A DNA stretch of 64,000 nucleotides, taken from positions 21,075-85,074 of the forward strand of contig DATKCH010000001.1 of the NCBI GenBank assembly GCA_035513295.1, read 5' to 3'. Below the pieces are notes generated by a model that saw only the letters and a program-made list of their open reading frames with translations, searched no databases and was not told the DNA's origin. Every line of letters starts with the position of its first letter. The first letter of the stretch is position 1. The position numbers and the translations under genes are program-made. The stretch comes from DATHRK01 sp035513295. GTDB lineage: Bacteria; Gemmatimonadota; Gemmatimonadetes; Longimicrobiales; RSA9. Of this stretch, positions 41,209 to 49,631 are shown in pieces.

Positions 41209-43850
41209 CGGGCTTCGCGTTCCTGGCCGATGTGGCCTTGAAGAGCGTCCTCATTCTCGCGGCGGCCACCGCGGTAATCGCCACGCTCCGGGGTTCCTCC
41301 GCCGCGTTCCGACACATGCTCTGGACGCTGGCCCTCGCGTCGGTCGCCGCCCTGCCGGTTCTGAAGGCGGGCCTGCCGGGCTGGTCGCCGCCCGGCGCCG
41401 TCCTGCTCTCCCGGGGGGTCGCTAGCGACGGCGGTGCGGAGAGCGTCCGTGATCGGGGCGAGGCCACGGCTCCGCAAGCCGACGCGTCCGCTCCGGTGGG
41501 CGCCGGTAACGCCGAGATCGACCCGGAACGCGCCGGGGGCGTCCTGACCGACCGCCCGCGTGACGCCGCGGCGTCCGGCGGGAGACCCGCCGAGGTGGCG
41601 GCCTCGAGCGGCGGGGAAGATGCGCGACCCGTGTCGGGACCGGCCGGGGGCGGCGCCGTGGCCGCGACCGGTTCGCCCGACGACCCCGCGCGCACCGGCC
41701 ACGAAGCTGGCCTAGAGGGGGCCCTTCCGTGGGCCGGCCTGCTCGTGGCGCTCTGGGGCGCCGGCGTGCTGGCGGTCCTGGGCAGGAACTGGCTCGGCCT
41801 GCGGGCGGTCCGACGGCTCGAACGACGGTGCACGCCGATCGAGGGCGGGCCGGTCCTGGCGCAGGTGAACCGCCTGGCGCGCGAGGCGGGCATCCCGGCT
41901 CCGCGGCTGCTGCGTGGTCCCGAGGATCTCATGCCCATGGCGTGGGGGGTCTTGCGTCCAACCATCGCCCTTCCCGCGGCGTTCGCCGGCTGGCACCCCG
42001 GGCGAGTGCGCGCCGTGCTCCGCCACGAGATCGCGCACGTCCGCCGCCGCGACCCGCTGTCACAGTGGCTCGCCGCCGTCGTCTGCGCGCTCCACTGGTA
42101 CAACCCGTTCGCGTGGCACGCCGCGGGCCGGCTGCGCGCCGAGCGGGAGCTCGCGTGCGACGACGAAGCGATCGCCGACGCGACACGCCCGAGCGACTAC
42201 GCCGCCGAGCTCGTCGGGGTCGCGCGCACGATGCGCGCGCCCGCGGCCGGGCCCGCGCTGCCGATGGCTCGCCCGTCGCAGTTGAGCGCGCGCGTGCAGG
42301 CGCTGCTCGACGACCGGCGCAGGCGCGCGCCCGTGCGCCGGGCATCGGTATTCGTCGGAGCGTGCGTCTCGGCGCTCGTCGTCGCGCCTCTCGCCGCCGC
42401 AGCTCCGACGGACGCGCGCGTGGAGTCCGGCGCGAGGCTCGACGCCGCGGCCGAAGGCGGCGCCGTCGAAGCGCCGGCTGCGCTTGCGGATGCCGCCGAT
42501 CGGGCGCCGAGCACGCGCGGCCGCGACCAGCTCACGCACGGGGATCTCGACACGGGCTCGCACCCCTCCCGCTGCTGGGAAGGTGACTGGCACGGTTCGA
42601 GGACGCACAACGTCAACGACGAGAGGCACCGCCTCAAATGGGAATCGGGCGACTGCGAGCTGGACCTGCGCCTGGAGGGCGACGTTCGTTTCACCCGTGA
42701 GCTGGACGGAATCGACTACATGGGCCCGGGCGCTCGTTTCCTCCTGCGGGAGGACGATGGGGGCGTGCGCCGGGAACTGGAGGCGGCGCCCGCCCGGGAC
42801 GGCGCCCCGGTATACACGTTCCGCCTGAGCGGACGCTCGGCGCCCTTCGACGCCGACGCGCGCCGCTGGTTCGCCGCCATCGTGCTGCAGCTGGCGCGGC
42901 ACACCGCCTTCGGCGCGGAGCAACGCGTCGCCGGCCTCCTGCGCGATGGGGGACCCGACGCGGTCCTGGACGAGGTTCCCCTGCTCGGCGGGGACTGGGT
43001 ACGGTCCGTGTATTTCGGCGAACTGGCCGACCAGGCGGAGTTGGACGGCGCGCACGTGGAGCGTGCTTTGCGGCTCGCGACGAGTCAAATCGAGTCCGAC
43101 CACTACCTCGCGACGGTGGCCGGCGATCTGGCCGGAGAGGGTTCCCTGACCCCCGGTTCCCGGGACGCACTCCTGGGCACCATCGCGGCCATGGACTCCG
43201 ACCACTACAAGGCCGAGGTCACCGAGCGCGCCCTGGACGGCGGTGCGCTGGGGCCCCGCACGCTCGCTACGCTGCTGGACGCGGTCGAGCGCATCGACTC
43301 TGACCACTACAAGGCGTCGATCCTTACCGGCGCCGCCCGGAGCTACGCGCTCGACGCGGGAGAGCGGGACGCCTACGTCCGCGTCGCCCACAGCATGGAC
43401 TCCGACCACTACCGGTCCGAGGTGCTCAACGCGCTCCTGGACCGGGGTGGCGAGGGAGTGGCGGAGGCCGTCGCGGTGGCGACCGCGGACGCGATGGACT
43501 CCGACCACTACGCGGCGGAGGTCATGGTCCGAGTCGCGTCCCTGGGTGCGCCCGGCCGCGAGGTTCAGCGCGCCTTCGTGCGCGCCGTTTCGGAGATCGA
43601 CTCGGACCACTACCGGACGCAGATCCTGCGCGCGCTGCTGGACGCGGGCGCCGACGACCCCGAGCAGGTGGCCACCGTCCTCGTCGCGGCGCGCGCGATC
43701 GACTCCGACCACTACCTCGCGGAGACGCTGACAGCGGTCGCGGAGCGCGTGCGACTGGAAGGTCCGCTGCGAGACGCGTTCGAGGAGACCATGAGCGGGA
43801 TCGACTCGGAGATCTACTACGCACGGGTCTCGCGGCTGCTGAACCGGTAG
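41205..43850 (+). CDS. M56 (BlaR1-like) membrane metallopeptidase with C-terminal SDHY repeats
   Basis: An 881-residue sensor protease. N-terminal helices surround an Ala/Gly/Asp-rich loop (residues 65-170), then a zinc site HEIAH at 274-278 followed by ELACDDEA, the M56 pattern that in BlaR1 cuts BlaI. After a last membrane helix near 385, a beta-rich region with Cys-Trp (CWEGDWHGSRTHN) leads to eight tandem repeats (residues 629-881) of 34 residues, each holding an (I/M)-(D/E)-SDHY motif. No penicillin-binding domain is present, so the signal differs from BlaR1. The ATG overlaps the repressor stop and has GGAGG upstream. It probably senses an unknown envelope cue and releases BlaI. Confidence 0.88.
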   Translation: MTGFAFLADVALKSVLILAAATAVIATLRGSSAAFRHMLWTLALASVAALPVLKAGLPGWSPPGAVLLSRGVASDGGAESVRDRGEATAPQADASAPVGAGNAEIDPERAGGVLTDRPRDAAASGGRPAEVAASSGGEDARPVSGPAGGGAVAATGSPDDPARTGHEAGLEGALPWAGLLVALWGAGVLAVLGRNWLGLRAVRRLERRCTPIEGGPVLAQVNRLAREAGIPAPRLLRGPEDLMPMAWGVLRPTIALPAAFAGWHPGRVRAVLRHEIAHVRRRDPLSQWLAAVVCALHWYNPFAWHAAGRLRAERELACDDEAIADATRPSDYAAELVGVARTMRAPAAGPALPMARPSQLSARVQALLDDRRRRAPVRRASVFVGACVSALVVAPLAAAAPTDARVESGARLDAAAEGGAVEAPAALADAADRAPSTRGRDQLTHGDLDTGSHPSRCWEGDWHGSRTHNVNDERHRLKWESGDCELDLRLEGDVRFTRELDGIDYMGPGARFLLREDDGGVRRELEAAPARDGAPVYTFRLSGRSAPFDADARRWFAAIVLQLARHTAFGAEQRVAGLLRDGGPDAVLDEVPLLGGDWVRSVYFGELADQAELDGAHVERALRLATSQIESDHYLATVAGDLAGEGSLTPGSRDALLGTIAAMDSDHYKAEVTERALDGGALGPRTLATLLDAVERIDSDHYKASILTGAARSYALDAGERDAYVRVAHSMDSDHYRSEVLNALLDRGGEGVAEAVAVATADAMDSDHYAAEVMVRVASLGAPGREVQRAFVRAVSEIDSDHYRTQILRALLDAGADDPEQVATVLVAARAIDSDHYLAETLTAVAERVRLEGPLRDAFEETMSGIDSEIYYARVSRLLNR
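43089..43850 (+). repeat. Eight in-frame 102-bp repeats encoding SDHY motifs
   Basis: Repeat starts, taken at the (I/M)-(D/E)-S codons, are 43089, 43191, 43293, 43395, 43494, 43596, 43698 and 43800. The spacing is 102 bp except once 99 bp. Each encodes a 34-residue helical unit; the last has SEIYY in place of SDHYK/R/L. A 34-residue period suggests an alpha solenoid. The DNA is diverged between units, so selection acts on the protein. Confidence 0.92.
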
Positions 43851-43918
43851 CCGCGCGGAACCGCCGGACCGAGCCCCGGTATTGGCACGACGCACTTTCG
43901 CGCTACCGGAGCTCGACG

Positions 43919-44524
43919 ATGGAGACCCACAGGTTGCCCGGGTACGGATCGCGTGCGCCGCGCCCGTTCCCTTGGGCCGGTGCGGCCGCGGCGACGCTCG
44001 CGGCGTGCGCCACCCTCGCGGCCTGTTCGGCCGACGCCAACGAATTCCGGCGCGTGGCGGTCGGGGACGAAGCGCCGGCCTACGCGGCGCCCGACCTCGC
44101 GGGGGACACGGTGGCGTTGGCGGATTTCCGCGGCGAGGTCGTCCTTCTCAACGTGTGGGCGACGTGGTGCGCGCCGTGTCGCCGTGAGATGCCCGGCCTG
44201 CAAGCCCTCGAGGACGGGTTCCGGGCCGACGGCCTGCGCGTAGTTGGAGTCAGCATCGACGCACGCGGCGCCGAGCGCGCGATCCGGACCTTCGTCGACG
44301 ACCTGGGCGTGACGTTTACGATCCTCCACGATCCCGACGAGCGGGTCACCCGCGCCTACCGCACGATCGGGGTCCCCGAAAGCTTCCTGATCGGTCGGGA
44401 CGGAGTCGTCGCCGCGCGCTGGATAGGCACGTTCGATCCGACGGATGTGTCCACCCTCGCTCGCGTCCGGGAAGCGCTCGGCGCGGCTGGCGGCGAAGCG
44501 GGGGTGACGGAGCGCCGCCGTTGA
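43919..44524 (+). CDS. TlpA/ResA-like thioredoxin lipoprotein
   Basis: A 201-residue periplasmic thiol-disulfide oxidoreductase. The lipobox LAAC (33-36) anchors it in a membrane after an N-terminal hydrophobic segment. The thioredoxin fold starts with FRRVAVGDEAPAYAAPDL, and the WCAPC motif holds Cys84 and Cys87; the TPATFLID-like cis-proline region reads GVPESFLIGRDG. It probably reduces cytochrome c or other exported cysteines, using electrons from the CcdA protein encoded next (its start overlaps this stop, TGATG). GGAG lies 7 nt before the ATG. Confidence 0.92.
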   Translation: METHRLPGYGSRAPRPFPWAGAAAATLAACATLAACSADANEFRRVAVGDEAPAYAAPDLAGDTVALADFRGEVVLLNVWATWCAPCRREMPGLQALEDGFRADGLRVVGVSIDARGAERAIRTFVDDLGVTFTILHDPDERVTRAYRTIGVPESFLIGRDGVVAARWIGTFDPTDVSTLARVREALGAAGGEAGVTERRR

Positions 44525-45270
44525 TGGAGGGACAGAACGTCGGATTCGCCGTCGCGTTCCTCGCGGGCCTGCTGAGCTTCCTGTCGCCGTGCGTACTCCC
44601 GCTCATCCCCAGTTACGCGTCGTTCATCACGGGGATGGGCCTGGACGAGCTGACGGATACTTCGGGGCGGACGGCGCACGATCGGGGCCGACTGTTCCTG
44701 CACGGCGCCCTTTTCGTGCTCGGCTTCAGCGCGGTCTTCATCGCCTTGGGCGCGTCGGCTACGGCGTTGGGCTCGGCCTTCCACCGCTCCTCGCCCTGGA
44801 TCGAGCGGATCGGCGGCGGTCTCCTCGTGCTCTTCGGGCTCGTGCTCCTGGGACTGCTCCGTCTGCCCGGGATGAGCCGGGACTGGCGAGTTCACATGGC
44901 CGACAGGCCCGCCGGCTATGCCGGGACCGTGCTGGTGGGTGTGGCCTTCGGGGCGGGGTGGACGCCGTGCATCGGTCCGGTCCTCGGCGGGATCCTGACG
45001 CTCGCGGCTGCCACGTCCTCGGTGGGGCAGGGGACGGCCCTGCTGGCGACGTACTCCGCCGGCCTGGCGATCCCGTTCGTGCTCGCGACGCTCGCCCTCG
45101 ACAGGTTTCTCGTCGTGTTCGCGCGTTTTCGCGGCTGGCTGCCCTGGGTCAACCGGGTCGCCGGCGCCATGCTCATTGCGGTCGGCCTGCTCCTGCTGAC
45201 GGGACAGTTCACCGTCCTATCGGCGATGTTCGCGAACTGGACCCCCGACTTCCTTTTGGACCGGCTGTGA
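44524..45270 (+). CDS. ccdA: CcdA-type cytochrome c biogenesis/thiol-transfer membrane protein
   Basis: A 248-residue, six-helix membrane protein of the DsbD-beta/CcdA family that carries electrons from cytosolic thioredoxin to the outside. The two reactive cysteines lie in symmetric membrane motifs: LSPCVLPLIPSY (Cys23) and GAGWTPCIGPVLGG (Cys149). Length fits CcdA. It is in an operon with the TlpA-like protein, which would be its partner, through a TGATG overlap, and with the following exported protein through GTGA. No other cytochrome c maturation genes are here. Confidence 0.93.
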   Translation: MEGQNVGFAVAFLAGLLSFLSPCVLPLIPSYASFITGMGLDELTDTSGRTAHDRGRLFLHGALFVLGFSAVFIALGASATALGSAFHRSSPWIERIGGGLLVLFGLVLLGLLRLPGMSRDWRVHMADRPAGYAGTVLVGVAFGAGWTPCIGPVLGGILTLAAATSSVGQGTALLATYSAGLAIPFVLATLALDRFLVVFARFRGWLPWVNRVAGAMLIAVGLLLLTGQFTVLSAMFANWTPDFLLDRL

Positions 45271-45866
45271 CGCTCGGTGCACGCGCCGGGGCGGGCGCTT
45301 GCCTGTTCGCCCTGACGTTCCTTTCGGCGCCGGCGACGGCGCAGCAGGATACGAGCGAGGTGGCACCGGGGCTTCGGCGCGCGCCCCCGGCCGTTCCGAT
45401 CGAGGGGGTGTTCCTGCTGGACAGCCTCGCCGGGGACGGCCTCGAGGGGATCATCGACCGGGGGGTCGGGCTGCTCCCCTGGTACAAGCGCCCGTTCGCG
45501 CGCGGCAGGCTGCGCGCGACGACCAGGCCGGCCGTGTGGGTGGCGATCGAGCCCGGGCCCGAGGCGCTACGGGTGCGCACGGAGGTGCACGACCTCACCA
45601 TCCCATGGCGCGGCGGTCTCCGAGGCTGGGAATGGAAGGCCGGGGACCCCGTCGACGTCACGGCCTCCTGGGACGGCGCCGATCTGCTTCAGACCTTTCA
45701 GGGCCCGTACGGTGCGCGCTACAATCGCTACGTGCTTTCACCGGACGGCCGTACGCTCGATCTTCGAGTCCGGATCGAAAGCGACCAGCTCGCGGAGCCG
45801 CTGCGCTACCGGTTGGTCTACATCCGGCAGGGCGAGCGGGAGGGCGTCGGGCGTCAGAATCGGTAG
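45267..45866 (+). CDS. Exported protein of unknown function in the TlpA-CcdA operon
   Basis: A 199-residue protein that I do not recognise. A signal peptide (LFALTFLSAPATAQQ) precedes a region with EGVFLLDSLAGDGLEGIID, a charged middle and a C-terminal beta-rich half (WEWKAGDPVDVTASWDGAD, GRTLDLRVRIESDQL). No cysteine pair is present, so it is not itself a thiol exchanger. Its GTG start overlaps the CcdA stop, so it is translated with the redox genes and may be a substrate, chaperone or binding partner; this is inference. Confidence 0.65.
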   Translation: MTLGARAGAGACLFALTFLSAPATAQQDTSEVAPGLRRAPPAVPIEGVFLLDSLAGDGLEGIIDRGVGLLPWYKRPFARGRLRATTRPAVWVAIEPGPEALRVRTEVHDLTIPWRGGLRGWEWKAGDPVDVTASWDGADLLQTFQGPYGARYNRYVLSPDGRTLDLRVRIESDQLAEPLRYRLVYIRQGEREGVGRQNR

Positions 45867-45968
45867 GAACTCGGCGCCCGGAAGGGGCGGAGGTGGGGAC
45901 GCGCCGCGCACCCATCTTGCGTCGGCCGGACTCGGAAGAAGTCGAACACTCAAGGCCCGGAGGGTCGT

Positions 45969-46181
45969 ATGTCAGTAGTGAAAGTCATCGAGATCATTTC
46001 CGACACCAGTGGATCGATCGAGGAAGCGGTGGAGTCCGCGGTCCGCGAGGCGTCCGAGACCGTGAACGATATCAAGGAGGTGTGGGTCTCGAGCATCAAG
46101 GCCATCGTCGACGGAGCCAGCGTCAGCGGCTATCGCGTGACCACCAAGATCTCGTTCGTTGTGAGGAGCGACCGCGACTAG
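45969..46181 (+). CDS. Dodecin-family flavin-binding protein
   Basis: A 70-residue dodecin, which forms hollow dodecamers that store flavin. It has the family's VVKVIEIISDTSGSIEEAV start and the VWVSSIKAIVDGASVSGYRV segment with the tryptophan used to stack on the isoalloxazine ring, and an ending of beta strand TTKISFVV. GGAGGG precedes the ATG by 4-5 nt. It stands alone between two unrelated genes. Confidence 0.95.
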   Translation: MSVVKVIEIISDTSGSIEEAVESAVREASETVNDIKEVWVSSIKAIVDGASVSGYRVTTKISFVVRSDRD

Positions 46182-46210
46182 CGGGACGCGCGGCGGACGG
46201 CGTCGGCTCG

Positions 46211-46238
46211 GCCCCGCGCCGCTGTGACGGCGCGGGGC
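46211..46238 (+). terminator. Terminator-type hairpin after dodecin
   Basis: GCCCCGCGCCG and CGGCGCGGGGC form an 11-bp perfect stem with a CTGTGA loop, 30 nt past the dodecin stop. The run following it is GTATT rather than a T-tract, so termination is likely but not certain. Confidence 0.6.
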
Positions 46239-46361
46239 GTATTGCGCCCGTCATGACGACCGGGCACGGTGCGCCGGAAATTTCCTTTCCCGCGCCGCGC
46301 TTAGGCGGTAGGTTGAGAGCCCCTCCCCGACACTTCGGTCACCTGCATTCCGGGACGAGCC

Positions 46362-47519
46362 ATGTGCAAGAACTCCCGTGGGGGCACGAGCGTCCGTTCG
46401 TTCGCCCTCGCAACGCTGCTGCTGTCGGGTATGATGGTCGGGTGCGAGTCGGACGACGGCATGGGGCCGCTGGACGACTTCGACGAGGAAGCCACGGCCG
46501 CGGACGTGGACGCCGTTCTGAACGCGGTGGATGACGACATCACCGTCACGCTGCTGCTGGCTGGCGAAGGCCTCGCGACCGCCGCCGGCGCCACCGCCGC
46601 GATGCCCGCCGTGGCGAGCCTGCGTCCCGGGTCCGGCGGCATCGCCAGCTTCGGCGACCTCGGCGCCGCGAAGGTCGAGCTGGCCGCGGCGCGCCTTCTG
46701 CCCGCCCTGTACACGAGCGCTTCGCCGGCGGCCGAGCCGATCTTCCCCAGCAACCTCCTCGGCAAGACGTTCGTGTGGGGTGGCAGCGGGTACGTCGTCG
46801 ATGACACCATTACCGGGGCTCCGATCGACGGCGTCCGATTCGTCGTATACGCGATCAGTCCGATTACGCGCCAGCCGGTCGAGCCGCTCGTCGAGGTGGG
46901 TTACCTGGACCTGACCGACGAGAGCAGCCCCGCGTCTTCCCGCCTGGGTCTCCTGCTGATCGACACGACCGGCGAGACCGAGGTCGCGCGGGTCGACTAC
47001 TTCATCGACGTGTCCTTCATAGTCACGGAGACCGCCGCCGCGGCCACCCTGTTCGCCAGCGGGTTCGTATCGGACGGGATGGAGACGTTGAACTTCGTCC
47101 TCGACCAGACCCTCGAGTTCGAGGAGTCGGGCACGGGTTCCTTCACCGTCGATTACGACTTCATCGTCGCGAGCTCGGGAGTGTCGCTCGCGTTCGACGC
47201 GACGACGTCGTTCGACGCGGAAACGGAAGAGACGTCCGGGCTGGTCGCCACGATGACCCTGTCCGGCGGTGGGGACGTCGTCGCGCTGAGCGTGACCGAG
47301 AGCGCGACGGGAACGCTGGACGGGGAGATCACCTTCAACGGAGTCGTCGCGATCCTGGTGTCGGGGCCGGCGGTCGCCCCGGCATTCACCCGTCCCGACG
47401 GCGGCGAGCTGACCGCCGCGGAGGTCCAGGCGCTGGTCGCCATCGTGGACGCGGTCACGGAGGTGCTGCTGTTCGCGGAGAAGCTGTTCGCGCCGATCAG
47501 CGGCGTGATCGCGGCCTGA
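46362..47519 (+). CDS. Lipoprotein of unknown function
   Basis: A 385-residue lipoprotein. An N-terminal signal with a lipobox (MMVGC) is followed by an acidic stretch (ESDDGMGPLDDFDEEA), an Ala-rich helical segment, and a mostly beta region (residues 140-340) rich in Thr, Ser and Val with FVWGGSGYVVDDTITG and TMTLSGGGDVVAL. It looks like a cell-surface or outer-membrane-associated protein. I see no catalytic motif and no familiar domain. It lies alone, with a strong hairpin after it. Confidence 0.7.
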   Translation: MCKNSRGGTSVRSFALATLLLSGMMVGCESDDGMGPLDDFDEEATAADVDAVLNAVDDDITVTLLLAGEGLATAAGATAAMPAVASLRPGSGGIASFGDLGAAKVELAAARLLPALYTSASPAAEPIFPSNLLGKTFVWGGSGYVVDDTITGAPIDGVRFVVYAISPITRQPVEPLVEVGYLDLTDESSPASSRLGLLLIDTTGETEVARVDYFIDVSFIVTETAAAATLFASGFVSDGMETLNFVLDQTLEFEESGTGSFTVDYDFIVASSGVSLAFDATTSFDAETEETSGLVATMTLSGGGDVVALSVTESATGTLDGEITFNGVVAILVSGPAVAPAFTRPDGGELTAAEVQALVAIVDAVTEVLLFAEKLFAPISGVIAA

Positions 47520-47542
47520 CCGGTCACATCCGCCCGGCGTAG

Positions 47543-47577
47543 CGAACGGGGGAGGCGCCTGGCGCTTCCCCCGTTCG
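47543..47577. terminator. Bidirectional terminator hairpin
   Basis: CGAACGGGGGAGGCGCC and GGCGCTTCCCCCGTTCG form a long stem with one G-T pair and almost no loop, between the lipoprotein gene and the chemoreceptor gene read from the other strand. The position between two convergent stops supports a shared terminator; a T-run is absent. Confidence 0.7.
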
Positions 47578-47622
47578 TCGTCCTCACGCCGGGTCGCACG
47601 CGGGCGCCCCGACGGACGGTCG

Positions 47623-49500
47623 TCACACGCGGAACCGTCCCACCAACTCCTTGAGGTCCAGCGCGGTCCTTTCGAGCGCGCGCACGGAGGCCACCCGATC
47701 TCCGTTGCCCCCCGCGCCGTCCTCCGCGACGAGTCGACGGACCGCGGCCCCGACCTGCGCGCTCTGCGCGGCCATCTCCTCGGCCGTCGCGGCCTCTTCC
47801 TCCGCTCCGCTCGCGAGCTCGTCCACCGCGGCGCGGCCCCGCGACACCGCGCCGTCGATATCGCGAGCGCGCCCGGAGATCGCCTGGGCCTGCCGGTTCG
47901 TCGCCTCGAGCGAGGCGACGATGCGCCGCAGGGCCTCTGCCGACCGACCGGCCTCTAGCACGGCCGCCTCGACCTGTCCGGCCTCGTCGCGCATGGCGCC
48001 CACCGATTCCGCGACGCCCTCGCGGATGTTGGCTACGAGGGCGGCGATCTGCTCCGCAGCCGCCGACGCCCGCTCGGCGAGCTTCCGGATCTCGCCGGCG
48101 ACGACCCCGAACGCGCGCCCTTCCTCTCCCGCTCGTGCCGCCACGATGGACGCGTTGATCGCCAGGAGATTCGTCTGCTTGGCGATTTCGAGGATCGTCT
48201 CCACGATCGACTCGATACGGCCGGAATGCTCCTGCAGCGTCTCCACGGCGCGCGCGGTCTGTCCGACGCGCTCGCCGACGCTTTGAATGCCACGAACCGC
48301 GGCGGCCACCGTCTCGCTGCCCTCGCGCGCGACCGCGACGCTCGCCTCCGCCGATGTCGCGAGCGCGTCGGCGGCCAATGCCACTTCGGCGGTCGAGGCG
48401 GAGATGTCCCTGACGACCCCGGCCACCTCCTGGCTGCGGGCGGCCTGCTGGTGCGCGGCCTGAGCGATCTGCTCGATCGCCGCGTCCAGCTCCACCACCG
48501 CGCTCGCGGATTCGTGCGCGACGCTGGCGATCTGGCCCGCGTTGTCGGCGACGTCGTCGCTGACCGAGCGGATGCGCGAGATCACATCGCGGAAGCCGGT
48601 GAGCATGGCGTTGAAGGACTGCACGAGACGGCCGACCTCATCCCGACGATCGATGTCGCTGACGCCTTCCCCATCGATTTGTGCCACGGTCAGGTCGCCG
48701 CGCGCGAGGCTCTCGGTCTTGCGCACCGCCAGCACCAGGAGCCGCGTGATCTGGCGGGTGACCAGCCACGCGAGCGCGGACCCGATCAGGATCACGACGA
48801 CGAGGCCGAGCCACGCGATGAGGCGCGTCCGGTCGATGTCCCGCTGGACGGTCATCCCGAGCCCGCTGCTCCGGGCGTCGTGGTCCTGCTCGAGCTCGTC
48901 GATGTGTATGCGGAAGTCGTCGAGGGCGGCCTGCGTGCGCTCCAGGGCCGAGCGGATCGCGGCGTCGTCCGCGCGCTCGGCGATCAGGGCGCGGGCATCG
49001 CCGCCCGCGCGCGCCATCGCGTCGCGAGCCTCGAGCGCCCGTCCGGCCACCGCGCGCCGGTCCTGCGCCAGGCCGCCGATGGCGAGGTAGTCGCCGAGGC
49101 GCGTCGCCGTCTGCTCGATGTTCTCGTCGTAGAAGGCGAGCCATTCGGATCGCGCACTATCGTCGATCGCCGCCGCCGCGTTCGACAGGCCCAGGGCAGC
49201 CTGATACCCGTCCCGGTCGATGTTGAGGATCAAGCCCAGGCCGCCCACCTCTTGGAAGGCGAGCCTGTCGACCGTGTCGGCCTCGTGCGCGGCCCTTTCG
49301 GCGAGTATCAGGACGAGAGCGGAACTGAGCGCCAGGATGGCGCCCACCATGGCGAGCAGCTTGACCAGGATCGGCCAGTCGCGCGTGGACAGCCCGCGCG
49401 CGCGTGCCGGCCTGTCGTTGGCTCGGCCGCCGTCCGCTGTCCCGGCGGGGGCGTTCGCCTCCGGGCGGGGCTGCGCGTCCGACCCGTGCGTCTCGGGCAT
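47623..49500 (-). CDS. Methyl-accepting chemotaxis-like protein
   Basis: A 625-residue transducer. Helices at about 44-67 and 228-250 flank a periplasmic four-helix bundle with no recognisable ligand pocket. HAMP follows (TRQITRLLVLAVRKTESLA), then the coiled-coil signalling domain with tip motif QTNLLAINASIVAARAGE. In most receptors the tip reads LNAAIEAARAGE, so the usual glutamate is valine here. No CheW/CheA/CheY gene lies nearby, so it may be an orphan receptor serving a remote cluster or another output. The start is ATG at 49500, with no clear ribosome site. Confidence 0.92.
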   Translation of the reverse strand: MPETHGSDAQPRPEANAPAGTADGGRANDRPARARGLSTRDWPILVKLLAMVGAILALSSALVLILAERAAHEADTVDRLAFQEVGGLGLILNIDRDGYQAALGLSNAAAAIDDSARSEWLAFYDENIEQTATRLGDYLAIGGLAQDRRAVAGRALEARDAMARAGGDARALIAERADDAAIRSALERTQAALDDFRIHIDELEQDHDARSSGLGMTVQRDIDRTRLIAWLGLVVVILIGSALAWLVTRQITRLLVLAVRKTESLARGDLTVAQIDGEGVSDIDRRDEVGRLVQSFNAMLTGFRDVISRIRSVSDDVADNAGQIASVAHESASAVVELDAAIEQIAQAAHQQAARSQEVAGVVRDISASTAEVALAADALATSAEASVAVAREGSETVAAAVRGIQSVGERVGQTARAVETLQEHSGRIESIVETILEIAKQTNLLAINASIVAARAGEEGRAFGVVAGEIRKLAERASAAAEQIAALVANIREGVAESVGAMRDEAGQVEAAVLEAGRSAEALRRIVASLEATNRQAQAISGRARDIDGAVSRGRAAVDELASGAEEEAATAEEMAAQSAQVGAAVRRLVAEDGAGGNGDRVASVRALERTALDLKELVGRFRV

Positions 49501-49631
49501 GACTCGAGGGGGTTGTGGTCAATCCGGGGAGAGTGACCGCTCCCAACGTAGCGCCGGCAGGAGACCGCAGCCAGGGTTCGTGCGCGCCGCGAGTCCCTCG
49601 ACGGCCGACTCCGACGCGGCGGCGGATTCCG

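Noticed and set aside
43089..43850. A CRISPR-like array because of regular 102-bp spacing
   Set aside because: The repeats are in frame and encode a helical protein motif, the units differ at silent positions, and there are no cas genes.
40825..43850. A beta-lactam resistance operon (blaI-blaR1)
   Set aside because: No beta-lactamase or penicillin-binding protein gene lies in the window and the M56 protein has no penicillin-binding sensor domain, so the antibiotic link is not supported.
43883..43898. A possible sigma54 promoter (TGGCACG and a TT patch) before the TlpA gene
   Set aside because: The -24 part matches, but the essential GC of the -12 element is missing at the right spacing, and no sigma54 activator gene is nearby.
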